Shown: positions 42,440-51,622, numbered from the stretch's first letter. The stretch: DNA of 64,000 nucleotides from Halomonas alkaliantarctica (GCF_029854215.1 NZ_CP122961.1:3968001-4032000); one strand, 5' to 3'. Program-made: numbers and translations. The notes: generated by a model not told the origin, from the letters alone.

Positions 42440-43126
42440 CTAAAAACCAAGCTCATCAAGCAAATCATCTACCTGATCCTGTCCCGACACCGCGTCAACC
42501 TTGCTGCCGCCTACCTGGGGACCATTGCGCAGCTTGGCATGTTCATCGCGGTTATCTTCAATCTTAATACCATCGGTGACGTTAGGCACATTATCCACTA
42601 ACACCTGAACAAGCTGCTCTTCGATGAGCTTGATGACTTCCATCATTTTCTTAATCACCTGACCGGTGAGATCTTGGAAGTCTTGGGCCATCATGATTTC
42701 AAGCAGCTCTTTTTGCGTAGCCCCGGTTGCAGTGGGAAGCTTACTACTCAAAAAGTCCTGCGTATCCTCGACGAGATTAGGATCACCTTCTACCGCCGCG
42801 AGCTTAGCTGCCGCTGCCTCCCAGCGTTTATTAAGCGCAGCGCCTTCTTCCTCAAGGTTGTCTTGCACGGGTTGCGCACGTTCAACGGCATTCAAGGCCC
42901 GTTCTGCGGCCTGCTCCGTCATTGAGGCAACATAGTTGAGCCGGTCATTGGCATCCGGTATCGCTTGCGCCGCCTGGCTAATCTGCTGGTCTAAGCCCAG
43001 TTCTTTCATGCTGTCCCGCAGCAGGCGCGTTAAGTGGCCTATGCGATGCACCATCTCATCAGTACTGTCTTTTTTGCCCAGTACCGACGGCATGGTCGTG
43101 TCGTGGGCGTTGTTAACAGTGCTCAT
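42440..43126 (-). CDS. cheZ: Chemotaxis protein phosphatase CheZ
   Basis: Dephosphorylates CheY-P to reset the flagellar signal. 228 residues (E. coli 214). The long helical hairpin carries the family core MMAQDFQDLTGQVIKKMMEV (~145-164), including the catalytic Gln, and the C-terminal CheY-docking peptide DQVDDLLDELGF is intact. GAGGA lies five bases upstream of the ATG. It stands alone, away from cheA, cheW or cheY, behind its own sigma28 promoter. This is unusual because cheZ is normally next to cheY. Confidence 0.94.
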   Translation of the reverse strand: MSTVNNAHDTTMPSVLGKKDSTDEMVHRIGHLTRLLRDSMKELGLDQQISQAAQAIPDANDRLNYVASMTEQAAERALNAVERAQPVQDNLEEEGAALNKRWEAAAAKLAAVEGDPNLVEDTQDFLSSKLPTATGATQKELLEIMMAQDFQDLTGQVIKKMMEVIKLIEEQLVQVLVDNVPNVTDGIKIEDNRDEHAKLRNGPQVGGSKVDAVSGQDQVDDLLDELGF

Positions 43127-43258
43127 GACAATCCTCTTGTTGGAAAAGCTTGTTGAGTGTTGCTTTGGGTCTGGCGATAGACATCACTATACGAACCCAC
43201 TGTGTTTTTCAGACTGTTAGGCGTTCAATACATCCAGTTTGTATCTAAACTGATACTA

Positions 43259-43285
43259 CTGTCGGCTCAATAGGCCAAAACTTAA
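43259..43285 (-). promoter_or_regulatory. Sigma28 (FliA) promoter of cheZ
   Basis: On the minus strand: TTAAGTTT-N11-GCCGACAG. This matches the FliA consensus TAAAGTTT-N11-GCCGATAA at 7 of 8 and 6 of 8 positions with exact spacing. Predicted start near 43252 gives a ~125-base leader. Confidence 0.65.
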
Positions 43286-43405
43286 GTTTAACGTTTAGTC
43301 TACAGAGGGAATCAGTGAGTTACAGGTATTTTTCATCCCTTTAAAAGCCATCTAATTGGCATGCGGGTTCACGCGGGCAATGACCCGAAGTCGAGCAATT
43401 ACTCC

Positions 43406-44125
43406 TTAAACAGCCGGGACGTGCGGAAGAACGGCGCTATAAACGGCAAAATAGTGACAAACGCTTCCGGCGATCACAAACAGATGCCAGATTGCGTGGT
43501 TGTAGGGTATAGAGCGCACGGCGTAGAAGATCACCCCTAGCGTATAGGTAATCCCTCCCGCCGCCAGCAGGAGGATGCCGGTCGTCGATAAACTCGCCGC
43601 CATCTCTCCCGACGCCAGCACGATCATCCAACCCATGAGCAGATAAATCGTCACGCGTAATATCGAAAAGCGCTGGGGCCATAGCAGTATGCAGGCAATA
43701 CCCACTAGCGCCAGCGACCACACGGCGGCAAACAAAATCCAGCCCGTAGTGCCGCGCATGTTGACGAGTAAAAAAGGCGTGTAAGTACCTGCAATAAGTA
43801 GATAAATCGCGCAGTGATCAAGCAGTTGAAAGCGCTGCTTCCAGCGCCGATGCGGGATACCATGGTAAAGGGTTGAAGCGGTATACAGCAGTACTAGCGT
43901 GGTGCCGTACAGGCTAAGGCTGACAATTTTCCAAGGGTCAACATGGGCAGCGTAGCTCGCAGCCATCAGCAGTACGACCATTCCCACCAGGCTGAACACT
44001 GCCCCGATACCATGGGTAATACTGTGTAGGTACTCTTCGACAACGCTGAATTCGCCCTGCTCTTCAGGTAGCTTTTCACGTTGCTGTGTGTGCTGCTTAT
44101 ACTGCTCCTTTCTTACGGCGTTCAT
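43406..44125 (-). CDS. trhA: Hemolysin III / TrhA family membrane protein
   Basis: Seven-transmembrane protein of the PAQR/hemolysin III superfamily, 239 residues from the ATG at 44125 (GGAG nine bases upstream; a frame to 44149 exists). Conserved polar residues of the presumed metal site are visible: HSITHGIGAVFSL near 36-48, the LYHGIPH motif after helix 3, and the C-terminal IWHLFVIAGSVCHYFAVY. In E. coli TrhA influences membrane-energetics homeostasis; haemolysis is not an established role. It starts 36 bp after ribA on the same strand and is likely co-transcribed with it. Confidence 0.88.
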   Translation of the reverse strand: MNAVRKEQYKQHTQQREKLPEEQGEFSVVEEYLHSITHGIGAVFSLVGMVVLLMAASYAAHVDPWKIVSLSLYGTTLVLLYTASTLYHGIPHRRWKQRFQLLDHCAIYLLIAGTYTPFLLVNMRGTTGWILFAAVWSLALVGIACILLWPQRFSILRVTIYLLMGWMIVLASGEMAASLSTTGILLLAAGGITYTLGVIFYAVRSIPYNHAIWHLFVIAGSVCHYFAVYSAVLPHVPAV

Positions 44126-44161
44126 GATGGGGCGCTCCTCGCATGCCATACCCCACTCATA

Positions 44162-44797
44162 TCACCCCTTACGCTCAATATCCACATCGCTGGCGTGGGT
44201 GAAGTCATCCAGGGCCATCATATGGCCAAGTTTGCCCGCTTTGGTTGAAAGATACTGCTCGTTATGGGGGTTCAGGCCGGTGGTGATCGGCAGGCGTTCG
44301 ACGACATTCACGCCGTCGCGAGTGAGGGCATCCACCTTGCGCGGGTTGTTAGTCATTAGCCTCAACGATGTAATGCCCAAATGATTAAGCATCGGCACGC
44401 ACAGGTCGTAGCGGCGCATGTCGGCGCCAAAACCGAGCTGCTCGTTGGCTTCGACCGTATCCGCACCTTGATCCTGAAGGTGATAGGCACGAATTTTGTT
44501 CAATAGGCCGATTCCCCGCCCCTCTTGACGGAGATAAAAAAGGACACCACGGCCCTCTTCAGCGATGCGTTTCAGCGCTTCCTGGAGCTGATAGCCACAG
44601 TCGCAGCGCATGGAGAATAGCGCATCACCGGTCAAGCACTCGGAGTGCACCCGCCCCAACACCGGCACATCGCCGGTCACATCACCCAACGTTAAGGCGA
44701 TATGATCCTTGCCGGTGGCTTCATCTTCGAAGCCATGCATCGTAAATGTCGCCCAGGGCGTGGGCAGTTGGGAAGCGGCAATAAAGCGAATGGTCAC
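44162..44797 (-). CDS. ribA: GTP cyclohydrolase II RibA
   Basis: Commits GTP to riboflavin synthesis by opening the imidazole ring. 211 residues, the length of the monofunctional enzyme. The zinc ligands appear as C-x10-C-x-C in [20 protein letters not shown] (~53-72), followed by the catalytic [11 protein letters not shown] (~87-97) and the [10 protein letters not shown] and [11 protein letters not shown] (~153-163) segments. All active-site residues are present. No other rib genes are in the window. Divergent from hemE across 286 bp. Confidence 0.96.
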   Translation of the reverse strand: MTIRFIAASQLPTPWATFTMHGFEDEATGKDHIALTLGDVTGDVPVLGRVHSECLTGDALFSMRCDCGYQLQEALKRIAEEGRGVLFYLRQEGRGIGLLNKIRAYHLQDQGADTVEANEQLGFGADMRRYDLCVPMLNHLGITSLRLMTNNPRKVDALTRDGVNVVERLPITTGLNPHNEQYLSTKAGKLGHMMALDDFTHASDVDIERKG

Positions 44798-45017
44798 AGG
44801 TTACCTCGCTGATTGACCAAACCAGTTAACCACACCAGTGTTGGCAAAGTGGGCCAATATTCTAACAGGAAGCGGCGCCCGCCTCACGCTGGCGAAGAAG
44901 CTAAAATTGGCTAATTAGGCGAGAAAAATTGGCCGGGTGCGACGATTTTTGCCATCGAGTACGCCGCCCTAACGGCTATCTTCAAGTACAATTGCCCTCA
45001 TCCGATCCCCGGCACGG

Positions 45018-45053
45018 TTTCAAGTACGTCCCCAAGTACGGCTTCAAATACGA
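45018..45053. repeat. Three tandem copies of a degenerate 12-bp repeat upstream of hemE
   Basis: Units TTTCAAGTACGT, CCCCAAGTACGG and CTTCAAATACGA at 45018-45029, 45030-45041 and 45042-45053 share CAAGTACG-like cores spaced exactly 12 bp. Similar cores occur at 44981-44990 (TTCAAGTACA) and 44955-44964 (TCGAGTACGC). They end about 30 bp before the hemE start. Confidence 0.6.
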
Positions 45054-45083
45054 TGCGGGCAAATTTCCTAAGAGCAAGTGTCT

Positions 45084-46196
45084 ATGACCACTACACCTTT
45101 ACAAAATGATCGATTCCTTCGCGCCTTGGCGCGTCAGCCCGTCGACCGCACCCCGGTGTGGATGATGCGCCAAGCAGGCCGCTACCTGCCGGAATACCGT
45201 GCCAGCCGTGCCGACGCAGGCAGCTTTATGGATCTGTGCCGCAACCATGACCTGGCCTGCGAAGTCACTATGCAGCCTTTAGAACGCTACCCGCTGGATG
45301 CCGCCATTCTGTTTTCAGATATTTTGACCATTCCCGATGCCATGGGTTTGGGGCTCTATTTTGAAACCGGCGAAGGCCCCAAATTCCGCAAAACCGTGCG
45401 CACCCAGGAAGAAGTCGCGGCACTGAGCGTGCCCGACGCCGAGCGCGACCTGGACTACGTGATGCGTGCCGTTTCCACGATTCGCCGTGAGTTGAACGGC
45501 CGCATGCCTCTGATCGGCTTTTCTGGCAGCCCCTGGACACTAGCGACCTACATGGTAGAGGGCGGTTCCAGCAAGGATTTCCGCCATCTGAAAACCATGC
45601 TCTACGATACCCCGGACACCATGCACCAGTTGCTGGATACACTGGCGCATGCGGTGACCGACTACCTGAACGCCCAAATTCGCGCGGGCGCTCAGGCGGT
45701 GCAGATTTTTGATACCTGGGGCGGCGCGCTCTCTACCCCTGCGTACCTTGAGTTCTCGCTGCGCTACATGGAGCAGATCGTCTCCGGACTGATCCGCGAG
45801 CACGATGGTCGCCGTGTACCAGTGATTCTCTTCACCAAAAACGGCGGCCAGTGGCTAGAGCATATCGCCTGCGCTGGTGCCGATGCCTTGGGTATCGACT
45901 GGTCTACCGAACTTTCTGATGCCCGCGCCCGTGTTGGTCATAAGGTCGCTTTGCAGGGCAACCTGGATCCCAACGTACTGTTTGCCCGCCCCTCGGCTAT
46001 CCGTGCTGAAGTAGCTCGGGTACTAGAGAGCTACGGCCATGGTCCTGGCCACGTGTTTAACCTGGGCCACGGCATCAGCCAATTTACCAACCCCGACAAC
46101 GTCAACGCCTTTATGGAGGCGCTGCACGATCTAAGCCCGCAATATCACCGCGATATTCCGACTCACGCCAATGCACAGCATTCAGGAGCCAATTGA
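45084..46196 (+). CDS. hemE: Uroporphyrinogen decarboxylase HemE
   Basis: Removes four carboxyl groups from uroporphyrinogen III to give coproporphyrinogen III in haem synthesis. 370 residues from the ATG at 45084 (a GTG two codons earlier is possible); E. coli has 354, the excess being a C-terminal tail. Signatures: [20 protein letters not shown] near 16-35, with the substrate-binding Arg residues, [10 protein letters not shown] (~78-87) containing the catalytic Asp, and the [15 protein letters not shown] segment. Its TGA overlaps the speE ATG (TGATG). Confidence 0.96.
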   Translation: MTTTPLQNDRFLRALARQPVDRTPVWMMRQAGRYLPEYRASRADAGSFMDLCRNHDLACEVTMQPLERYPLDAAILFSDILTIPDAMGLGLYFETGEGPKFRKTVRTQEEVAALSVPDAERDLDYVMRAVSTIRRELNGRMPLIGFSGSPWTLATYMVEGGSSKDFRHLKTMLYDTPDTMHQLLDTLAHAVTDYLNAQIRAGAQAVQIFDTWGGALSTPAYLEFSLRYMEQIVSGLIREHDGRRVPVILFTKNGGQWLEHIACAGADALGIDWSTELSDARARVGHKVALQGNLDPNVLFARPSAIRAEVARVLESYGHGPGHVFNLGHGISQFTNPDNVNAFMEALHDLSPQYHRDIPTHANAQHSGAN

Positions 46197-47062
46197 TGAG
46201 CGATTTACGTGACGACCAGTGGTTTACCGAAGTCTTTGATAGCCACGGCAGCGCTTTCTCACTGAAGATCTCTGAAAAACTCTTGGATGTGCAGAGCCAG
46301 TACCAGCATCTGGAAGTCTACGCTACCGAGACCTACGGCAACCTAATGGTGCTAGATGGCTGTGTGATGCTGACTGATCGCGATAACTTTCTCTACCACG
46401 AGATGATTGCGCATCCGGCGCTGTTTACCCATCAAGATCCTAAGCGGGTGGTGATTATCGGCGGTGGCGACTGTGGCACATTAAAAGAGGTCCTGCGCCA
46501 CCCGGGTGTAGAGAAAGTTACCCAAATTGATATCGACGAAGAAGTCACCAGAGCCTCTGAGCGCTTCTTCCCTTCGTTAGTAGAAGCGAATAACGACCCT
46601 CGCGCAGAGCTGCTGTTCGCTGATGGCGTGAAGTGGGTGGACGATGCACCTGATGAGAGCATCGATGTGCTGATTATCGACTCCACCGACCCAGTTGGGC
46701 CTGCTGCAGGGCTGTTTAAAACCGATTTTCTCAAGCGCTGCCAGCGTATTTTGAAAAGCGGCGGCGTAATGGTGCAGCAGAGCGAATCACCGCTTTACCA
46801 CAGCGGCTCAATAATTCGAGAACTGCGCAACGACATGTTGAAAGCCGGGTTTGACAGCGTTGCCACGCTGCCCTTCCCGCAGCCGGTTTACCCCTCAGGC
46901 TGGTGGAGCGTGACATTGGCGGGCAAAGGCTTAGACGTTAATGCGTTCCGCGAGCAGGCAGCCGCAAGCCACGACCTGCCACTTGAGTACTACAGCGTTG
47001 AAGCCCATCGTGGTGCTCTCGCCCTACCGCCGTTTATGCGCAAGGCATTTGCGGCCGAATAA
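46196..47062 (+). CDS. speE: Spermidine synthase SpeE (polyamine aminopropyltransferase)
   Basis: Transfers aminopropyl from decarboxylated SAM to putrescine. 288 residues. The ATG at 46196 is used: AGGAG lies seven bases upstream and it overlaps the hemE stop by one base. Motifs in order: VYATETYGNLMVLDGCVMLT (~36-55), the cofactor site VVIIGGGDCGTLKEV (~85-99), and the catalytic region VLIIDSTDPVGPAAGLF (~162-178). Tyr/Asp active-site residues match the family. speD, usually its partner for making the aminopropyl donor, is not in the window. Coupling to hemE is unusual. Confidence 0.94.
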   Translation: MSDLRDDQWFTEVFDSHGSAFSLKISEKLLDVQSQYQHLEVYATETYGNLMVLDGCVMLTDRDNFLYHEMIAHPALFTHQDPKRVVIIGGGDCGTLKEVLRHPGVEKVTQIDIDEEVTRASERFFPSLVEANNDPRAELLFADGVKWVDDAPDESIDVLIIDSTDPVGPAAGLFKTDFLKRCQRILKSGGVMVQQSESPLYHSGSIIRELRNDMLKAGFDSVATLPFPQPVYPSGWWSVTLAGKGLDVNAFREQAAASHDLPLEYYSVEAHRGALALPPFMRKAFAAE

Positions 47063-47087
47063 ACGCCCACCGATTACTCACCTTTCT

Positions 47088-47142
47088 GTTACCACCCACC
47101 ACGACTTGCCCTATAAAGGTGCAATACGAGGTGGGCGGTAAC
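47088..47142. repeat. Large dyad centred on the aapJ NtrC-like site
   Basis: Arms of 13 bases (47088-47100 and 47130-47142) are complementary at 12 positions around centre 47115, the centre of the NtrC-like dyad 47107-47123. In RNA it may also form the speE 3' hairpin, though no T-run follows. Confidence 0.6.
47107..47123 (+). promoter_or_regulatory. NtrC-like enhancer site upstream of aapJ
   Basis: TGCCCT-N5-GGTGCA, a dyad with a perfect right half and two mismatches in the left half of the NtrC consensus. It is about 130 bp upstream of the start predicted for the sigma54 promoter at 47220-47235. Confidence 0.65.
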
Positions 47143-47219
47143 CATATTTGCATCTAGACCTTCGTCTCGAATTCGTTGAGTAGCGTTGAAAAGCGCTGAA
47201 TTAACGCCTGTACCCTTGT

Positions 47220-47235
47220 TGGCATCTTCCTTGCT
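47220..47235 (+). promoter_or_regulatory. Sigma54-type promoter of aapJQMP
   Basis: TGGCAT-N5-TTGCT with ten bases between GG and GC, matching TGGCAC-N5-TTGCW with one mismatch. The predicted start near 47247 leaves a ~60-base leader before the aapJ ATG at 47307. Confidence 0.82.
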
Positions 47236-47306
47236 AGGTTTAGTGACATGCTACGGCATGCACAACTATTTCAGTGACGGATTTTAATAACTTCGAGGGA
47301 AACTAA

Positions 47307-48332
47307 ATGTTCAATAAAAAACACCTAGCGCTTCTGGCGTCCGCTGGCTCACTCAGCCTAGCGGGAATGGCGACCGCTCAAGCCGACACCTTAGAAGATA
47401 CCATTGAGCGTGGCGCCGTTCAGTGTGGTGTGAGCGATGGTTTGCCGGGCTTCTCAGCGCCGGATGACGATGGTAATTGGCAGGGACTGGACGTTGATGT
47501 TTGCCGTGCAGTAGCGGCAGCGGTACTCGGCGACTCAGAAGCCGTTAACTATATCTCTCTAAATGCCGTTGAGCGCTTCACCGCCCTGCAGTCTGGTGAA
47601 GTCGATGTACTTTCACGTAACACCACCTGGACCACTACCCGCGATACCACGCTGGGCCTGAACTTTACTGGCGTTAACTTCTACGATGGTCAGGGTTTCA
47701 TGGTATCCCGTGACCTGGGCATTACCGGTGCTGACGAACTCGACGGCGCTTCTATCTGTATTCAGTCGGGCACCACTACCGAACTGAACCTGGCGGACTA
47801 CTTCCGTGCTAACGACATGGAATTCAACCCAATCGTATTTGATACCTCTGAGCAAACCGTGGGTGGTTATCAAGCTGGCCGCTGTGACGTATTGACCTCT
47901 GATACCTCACAGCTCGCAGCACTGCGTATCCAGTTAGATGATCCTGAAGGGTCGATGATTCTGTCTGACGTCATCTCCAAAGAGCCGTTGGGTCCTGTGG
48001 TTCGTCAGGGCGACGACCTTTGGTTCAATATCGTGAAGTGGTCACTGTTCGCGATGATTAATGCCGAAGAGTATGGCGTGACCAGCGAAAACGCTGAAGA
48101 AATGCTGAACTCTGAAAACCCTGATGTTGCTCGCCTACTGGGCCAAGACGGCAACTACGGTGAAGGTATGAACCTTGAAGCGGACTGGGCTTACAACATT
48201 ATTAGCCAAGTCGGTAACTACGGTGAAAGCTTCGAACGTAATGTGGGCATGGGCTCTCCGCTTGAAATCGAGCGCGGTGTCAACGCCTTGTGGAACGACG
48301 GTGGCTTCCAGTACGCTCCCCCGATTCGCTAA
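47307..48332 (+). CDS. aapJ: General L-amino acid ABC transporter substrate-binding protein AapJ
   Basis: Periplasmic receptor of broad amino-acid specificity, 341 residues. Signal peptide ~1-27 (TAQADT junction). Typical AapJ segments: RGAVQCGVSDGLPGFSAPDD (~35-54), DGNWQGLDVDVCRAVAAAVL, and VLSRNTTWTTTRDTTLGLNF; the two Cys of CGVS and VCRA and a later pair (SICIQSG, AGRCDVL) match disulfides in this group. First gene of aapJQMP, behind the sigma54-type promoter. Compared with UrtA it is a type II periplasmic-binding fold. Confidence 0.94.
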   Translation: MFNKKHLALLASAGSLSLAGMATAQADTLEDTIERGAVQCGVSDGLPGFSAPDDDGNWQGLDVDVCRAVAAAVLGDSEAVNYISLNAVERFTALQSGEVDVLSRNTTWTTTRDTTLGLNFTGVNFYDGQGFMVSRDLGITGADELDGASICIQSGTTTELNLADYFRANDMEFNPIVFDTSEQTVGGYQAGRCDVLTSDTSQLAALRIQLDDPEGSMILSDVISKEPLGPVVRQGDDLWFNIVKWSLFAMINAEEYGVTSENAEEMLNSENPDVARLLGQDGNYGEGMNLEADWAYNIISQVGNYGESFERNVGMGSPLEIERGVNALWNDGGFQYAPPIR

Positions 48333-48349
48333 GCGTCTCGCTTGACCCC

Positions 48350-48381
48350 GGCCCGCCAACCCTCTCAGGTGCTGGCGGGCC
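48350..48381 (+). terminator. Intercistronic hairpin between aapJ and aapQ
   Basis: A 9-bp GC-rich stem GGCCCGCCA / TGGCGGGCC (48350-48358 and 48373-48381) with a 14-base loop and no T-run. It probably protects the aapJ message or limits expression of the downstream genes. Confidence 0.7.
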
Positions 48382-48417
48382 ATCTGATTGACCTTCCGTG
48401 TAGCGGAGACGCCATCC

Positions 48418-49608
48418 ATGTCTGTAAGACCCAACATCCGCCCCGCCGGCCACAAGCCGCCGTTTTGGCGAGACCGCGCTAAGCGCGCACTTATTTTTCA
48501 GCTCATTTTGGTCGCTGTTGTAACGGCTTTCCTGATCTATATTATCGGCAATACCCAAGCCAACCTGAACGCCCGCGGCATCACCACAGGCTTCGGCTTC
48601 CTGGGCAATACAGCCGGCTTTGGTATTGGTCAAACCTTAATCGAATACTCTTCCCAGAGCACCTACGCCCGTACCTTTGTGATTGGCTTGCTTAATACGC
48701 TGCTAGTTGGCGGACTGGGGGTGTTAGCTGCCTCGATTATTGGTTTTATCGTCGGTATCGCACGGCTATCGCCCAATTGGCTGATCGCTAAGTTAGCCAA
48801 CGCCTATATCGAAACCTTTCGTAATATCCCACTGCTGCTGCAGATTTTCTTCTGGTATTTCGCGGTACTGCGCACGTTACCCAGTGCTAGAGAGAGCATG
48901 GCGTTTGGTGAAGCCATTTTTCTCAATGTTCGCGGTCTGTACTTGCCACAACCGCTGTTCGAATCAGGCTTTGGGCTAATTCCTGCTACCTTTGTGGTGG
49001 CCATCATTGCCAGCATTGCGCTCGTTATCTGGAACAAGCGCCGCCACGAAGCGACCGGCAAACGCTTGCCCGTTTTCTGGATGTCGCTGGTGATCATTTT
49101 TGGCCTGCCATTGCTGGTATTGGTGGCGACCGGTGTACCGGTCACCTGGGAGATGCCTGTACTACGTGGTTTTAACTTCGGCGGTGGTATTACCATCATT
49201 CCCGAATTCTTGGCCCTGTGGCTGGCGCTCTCCATTTATACCGCGTCGTTCATCGCCGAAATTGTGCGCTCGGGCATTCAGGCTATTCCCCATGGCCAAA
49301 CAGAAGCCGCCCAGGCGCTTAGCTTGCCACGCAAACTCGTCTTACGTTTGGTGGTGATCCCCCAGGCGCTGCGCGTCATCATTCCGCCGCTCACCAGCCA
49401 ATATCTCAACCTGATTAAAAACTCGTCCCTGGCCACCGCCATCGGCTACCCCGACTTGGTGTCAGTTTTTGCCGGCACTACGCTCAACCAGACCGGTCAA
49501 GCAATTGAAGTGATTGCCATGACCATGGCGGTTTATCTCATCATCAGCTTGCTGGTGTCCATGTTCATGAACTGGTTCAACGCTCGCGTTGCGCTGGTCG
49601 AACGCTAG
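48418..49608 (+). CDS. aapQ: General L-amino acid ABC transporter permease AapQ
   Basis: Inner-membrane permease, 396 residues from the ATG at 48418 (GGAG nine bases upstream; a TTG-initiated frame from 48388 is less likely). HisM-type BPD_transp_1 fold with about eight transmembrane segments and a large insertion typical of AapQ/BztB. The EAA loop (GQTEAAQALSLPRKLVLRLV) near 298-317 contacts the ATPase, and IKNSSLATAIGYPDLVSVFAG is strongly conserved. Pairs with AapM to form the heterodimeric channel. Confidence 0.94.
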   Translation: MSVRPNIRPAGHKPPFWRDRAKRALIFQLILVAVVTAFLIYIIGNTQANLNARGITTGFGFLGNTAGFGIGQTLIEYSSQSTYARTFVIGLLNTLLVGGLGVLAASIIGFIVGIARLSPNWLIAKLANAYIETFRNIPLLLQIFFWYFAVLRTLPSARESMAFGEAIFLNVRGLYLPQPLFESGFGLIPATFVVAIIASIALVIWNKRRHEATGKRLPVFWMSLVIIFGLPLLVLVATGVPVTWEMPVLRGFNFGGGITIIPEFLALWLALSIYTASFIAEIVRSGIQAIPHGQTEAAQALSLPRKLVLRLVVIPQALRVIIPPLTSQYLNLIKNSSLATAIGYPDLVSVFAGTTLNQTGQAIEVIAMTMAVYLIISLLVSMFMNWFNARVALVER

Positions 49609-49623
49609 GCCGGAGGCGACCCC

Positions 49624-50724
49624 ATGATTCACAACAAAGAAACCATACCTCAGCGCCCGGCTCCTAAAGGCACGATCGGTCCGGTTGCCTGGCTACGTGG
49701 CAACCTGTTCAACGGCCCCATCAATAGCATATTCACGCTACTGGGCCTGTACGTGCTGTACTTACTCGTGGTGCCAACGGTCCAGTGGGCGTTTATCGAT
49801 GCCAACTGGGTCGGCGATAGCCGCGAAGATTGCACAAAAGCGGGCGCCTGTTGGGTATTCGTTAACGCACGCTTTTCCCAGTTTATGTATGGCCTCTACC
49901 CCAGCGAGGAGTATTGGCGCGCCAACATTGTATTTGCCATGTTCGCTGGCATTATTGCCTGGATGGTCATTCCACGCCTGCCGTTCAAGCGCTGGATGAC
50001 ACTGTTTGCCCTGCTGATCTTCCCGGTGATCGCCTACGTGCTGCTACACGGCGGCTACTTTGATCTACCGCGTGTATCCACCCACCGCTGGGGCGGTTTG
50101 ATGCTGACGCTGCTACTGGCGAGCGTGGGAATGATTGGCGCACTGCCTATTGGCATCGTATTGGCCCTTGGGCGACGCTCGAACATGCCCATCGTCAAAA
50201 CCTTCTGCGTGATTTTTATTGAGTTTTGGCGTGGTGTGCCGCTAATCACCATCCTGTTTATGGCCTCGGTGATGCTGCCGCTGTTCCTACCGTCTGAAAT
50301 TAACGTGGATCGTCTTATCCGGGCGCTAATCGGCCTGACGCTGTTCCAAAGTGCCTATATGGCCGAGGTTATTCGCGGCGGTTTGCAGGCGATTCCCAAA
50401 GGGCAGGATGAGGCCGCTGCGGCACTGGGAATGACGTATTGGAAGCGCATGGGACTCATCGTGATGCCCCAGGCACTGAAAATGATGATTCCGGGCATTG
50501 TCAACACGTTTATCTCACTGTTTAAAGACACCACCCTGGTCATGATCATCGGGCTGTTTGACCTGCTGGGCATTGTGCAAGCGGCGCTTTCCGACCCGCG
50601 CTGGCTGGGCTTCTCGGTAGAGGGCTATGTATTTGCCGCGTTCGTGTTCTGGATATTCTGTTTCAGCATGTCGCGCTATAGCCAGTACTTGGAGCGCAAG
50701 CTAAATACTGGCCATAAGCACTGA
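49624..50724 (+). CDS. aapM: General L-amino acid ABC transporter permease AapM
   Basis: Second permease subunit, 366 residues, with ~8 transmembrane helices. EAA loop GQDEAAAALGMTYWKRMGLI near 260-279 and the FKDTTLVMIIGLFDLLGIVQ segment identify AapM/BztC. A periplasmic loop at ~60-90 has two Cys (DCTKAGACWVF), likely a disulfide. Starts 15 bp after aapQ with GGAGG upstream. Confidence 0.94.
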   Translation: MIHNKETIPQRPAPKGTIGPVAWLRGNLFNGPINSIFTLLGLYVLYLLVVPTVQWAFIDANWVGDSREDCTKAGACWVFVNARFSQFMYGLYPSEEYWRANIVFAMFAGIIAWMVIPRLPFKRWMTLFALLIFPVIAYVLLHGGYFDLPRVSTHRWGGLMLTLLLASVGMIGALPIGIVLALGRRSNMPIVKTFCVIFIEFWRGVPLITILFMASVMLPLFLPSEINVDRLIRALIGLTLFQSAYMAEVIRGGLQAIPKGQDEAAAALGMTYWKRMGLIVMPQALKMMIPGIVNTFISLFKDTTLVMIIGLFDLLGIVQAALSDPRWLGFSVEGYVFAAFVFWIFCFSMSRYSQYLERKLNTGHKH

Positions 50725-50760
50725 CGCCGCATCTCATTACGTTTTAAGTAGGATTTCAAC

Positions 50761-51552
50761 ATGACACAAGCAGCCACCAACACCTCTGACACTCGTACTT
50801 CTGACACCAGTACTTCTGACCTGATGGTCGAGATGCGTAACGTTAACAAGTGGTACGGCGACTTTCACGTACTGCGGGATATCTACCTTGAGGTAAAACG
50901 CGGCGAGCGTATTGTGGTTTGCGGCCCCTCGGGTTCGGGTAAATCAACGCTGATTCGCTGCATTAACCACCTTGAAGAGCACCAAAAAGGTGAAATTGTG
51001 GTTGGCGGCGTACCGCTCACCCAGGACGTAAAGCGCATTGAGCAGATTCGTCGCAGCGTTGGCATGGTGTTTCAACACTTCAACCTGTTTCCTCACTTAA
51101 CGGTGCTGGAAAACTGTTGTATCGCGCCGATGTGGGTTCAGAAGAAACCTCGTAAAGAAGCCGAAGCGCTGGCAATGGAGTACCTGCAACGGGTGCGCAT
51201 TTCCGAGCAGGCTACCAAGTATCCTGGGCAACTTTCAGGCGGCCAGCAGCAGCGCGTGGCGATTGCCCGCTCACTCTGCATGCATCCCGACGTTATGCTG
51301 TTTGACGAGCCCACCTCCGCTCTCGACCCCGAGATGATCAAGGAAGTGCTGGACGTCATGGTGGAGCTGGCGGAAGAGGGTATGACCATGATTTGTGTGA
51401 CCCACGAAATGGGCTTCGCCAAAACCGTGGCCGACCGAGTGATCTTTATGGACCAAGGGCAGATCATTGAAGAGAACGCACCTGAACCATTCTTCAATAA
51501 CCCACAGTCTGAGCGCACCCAGCTGTTCTTAAGCCAGATTCTGGGGCATTAA
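50761..51552 (+). CDS. aapP: General L-amino acid ABC transporter ATP-binding protein AapP
   Basis: ATPase of the Aap importer, 263 residues. Walker [10 protein letters not shown] (~58-66), Q loop in [17 protein letters not shown], signature [15 protein letters not shown] (~160-174), Walker [15 protein letters not shown] (~181-194) and the switch His in [17 protein letters not shown] short Thr/Ser/Asp repeat ([12 protein letters not shown]) precedes the domain, an odd low-complexity N-terminus. Last gene of the operon, followed by a long hairpin at 51593-51622. Confidence 0.96.
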   Translation: MTQAATNTSDTRTSDTSTSDLMVEMRNVNKWYGDFHVLRDIYLEVKRGERIVVCGPSGSGKSTLIRCINHLEEHQKGEIVVGGVPLTQDVKRIEQIRRSVGMVFQHFNLFPHLTVLENCCIAPMWVQKKPRKEAEALAMEYLQRVRISEQATKYPGQLSGGQQQRVAIARSLCMHPDVMLFDEPTSALDPEMIKEVLDVMVELAEEGMTMICVTHEMGFAKTVADRVIFMDQGQIIEENAPEPFFNNPQSERTQLFLSQILGH

Positions 51553-51592
51553 TCCACAGCCCATGAAACAAAGCAGCTGTTGATAAGTACGT

Positions 51593-51622
51593 CATCATGG
51601 GCCTCATTTGAGGCCCATGATG
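51593..51622 (+). terminator. Long hairpin after aapP
   Basis: A 13-bp perfect stem with an ATTT loop (51593-51605, 51610-51622). No T-run follows directly, so it may be a partial terminator or 3'-end protector between aapP and the RidA-family gene. Confidence 0.6.
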
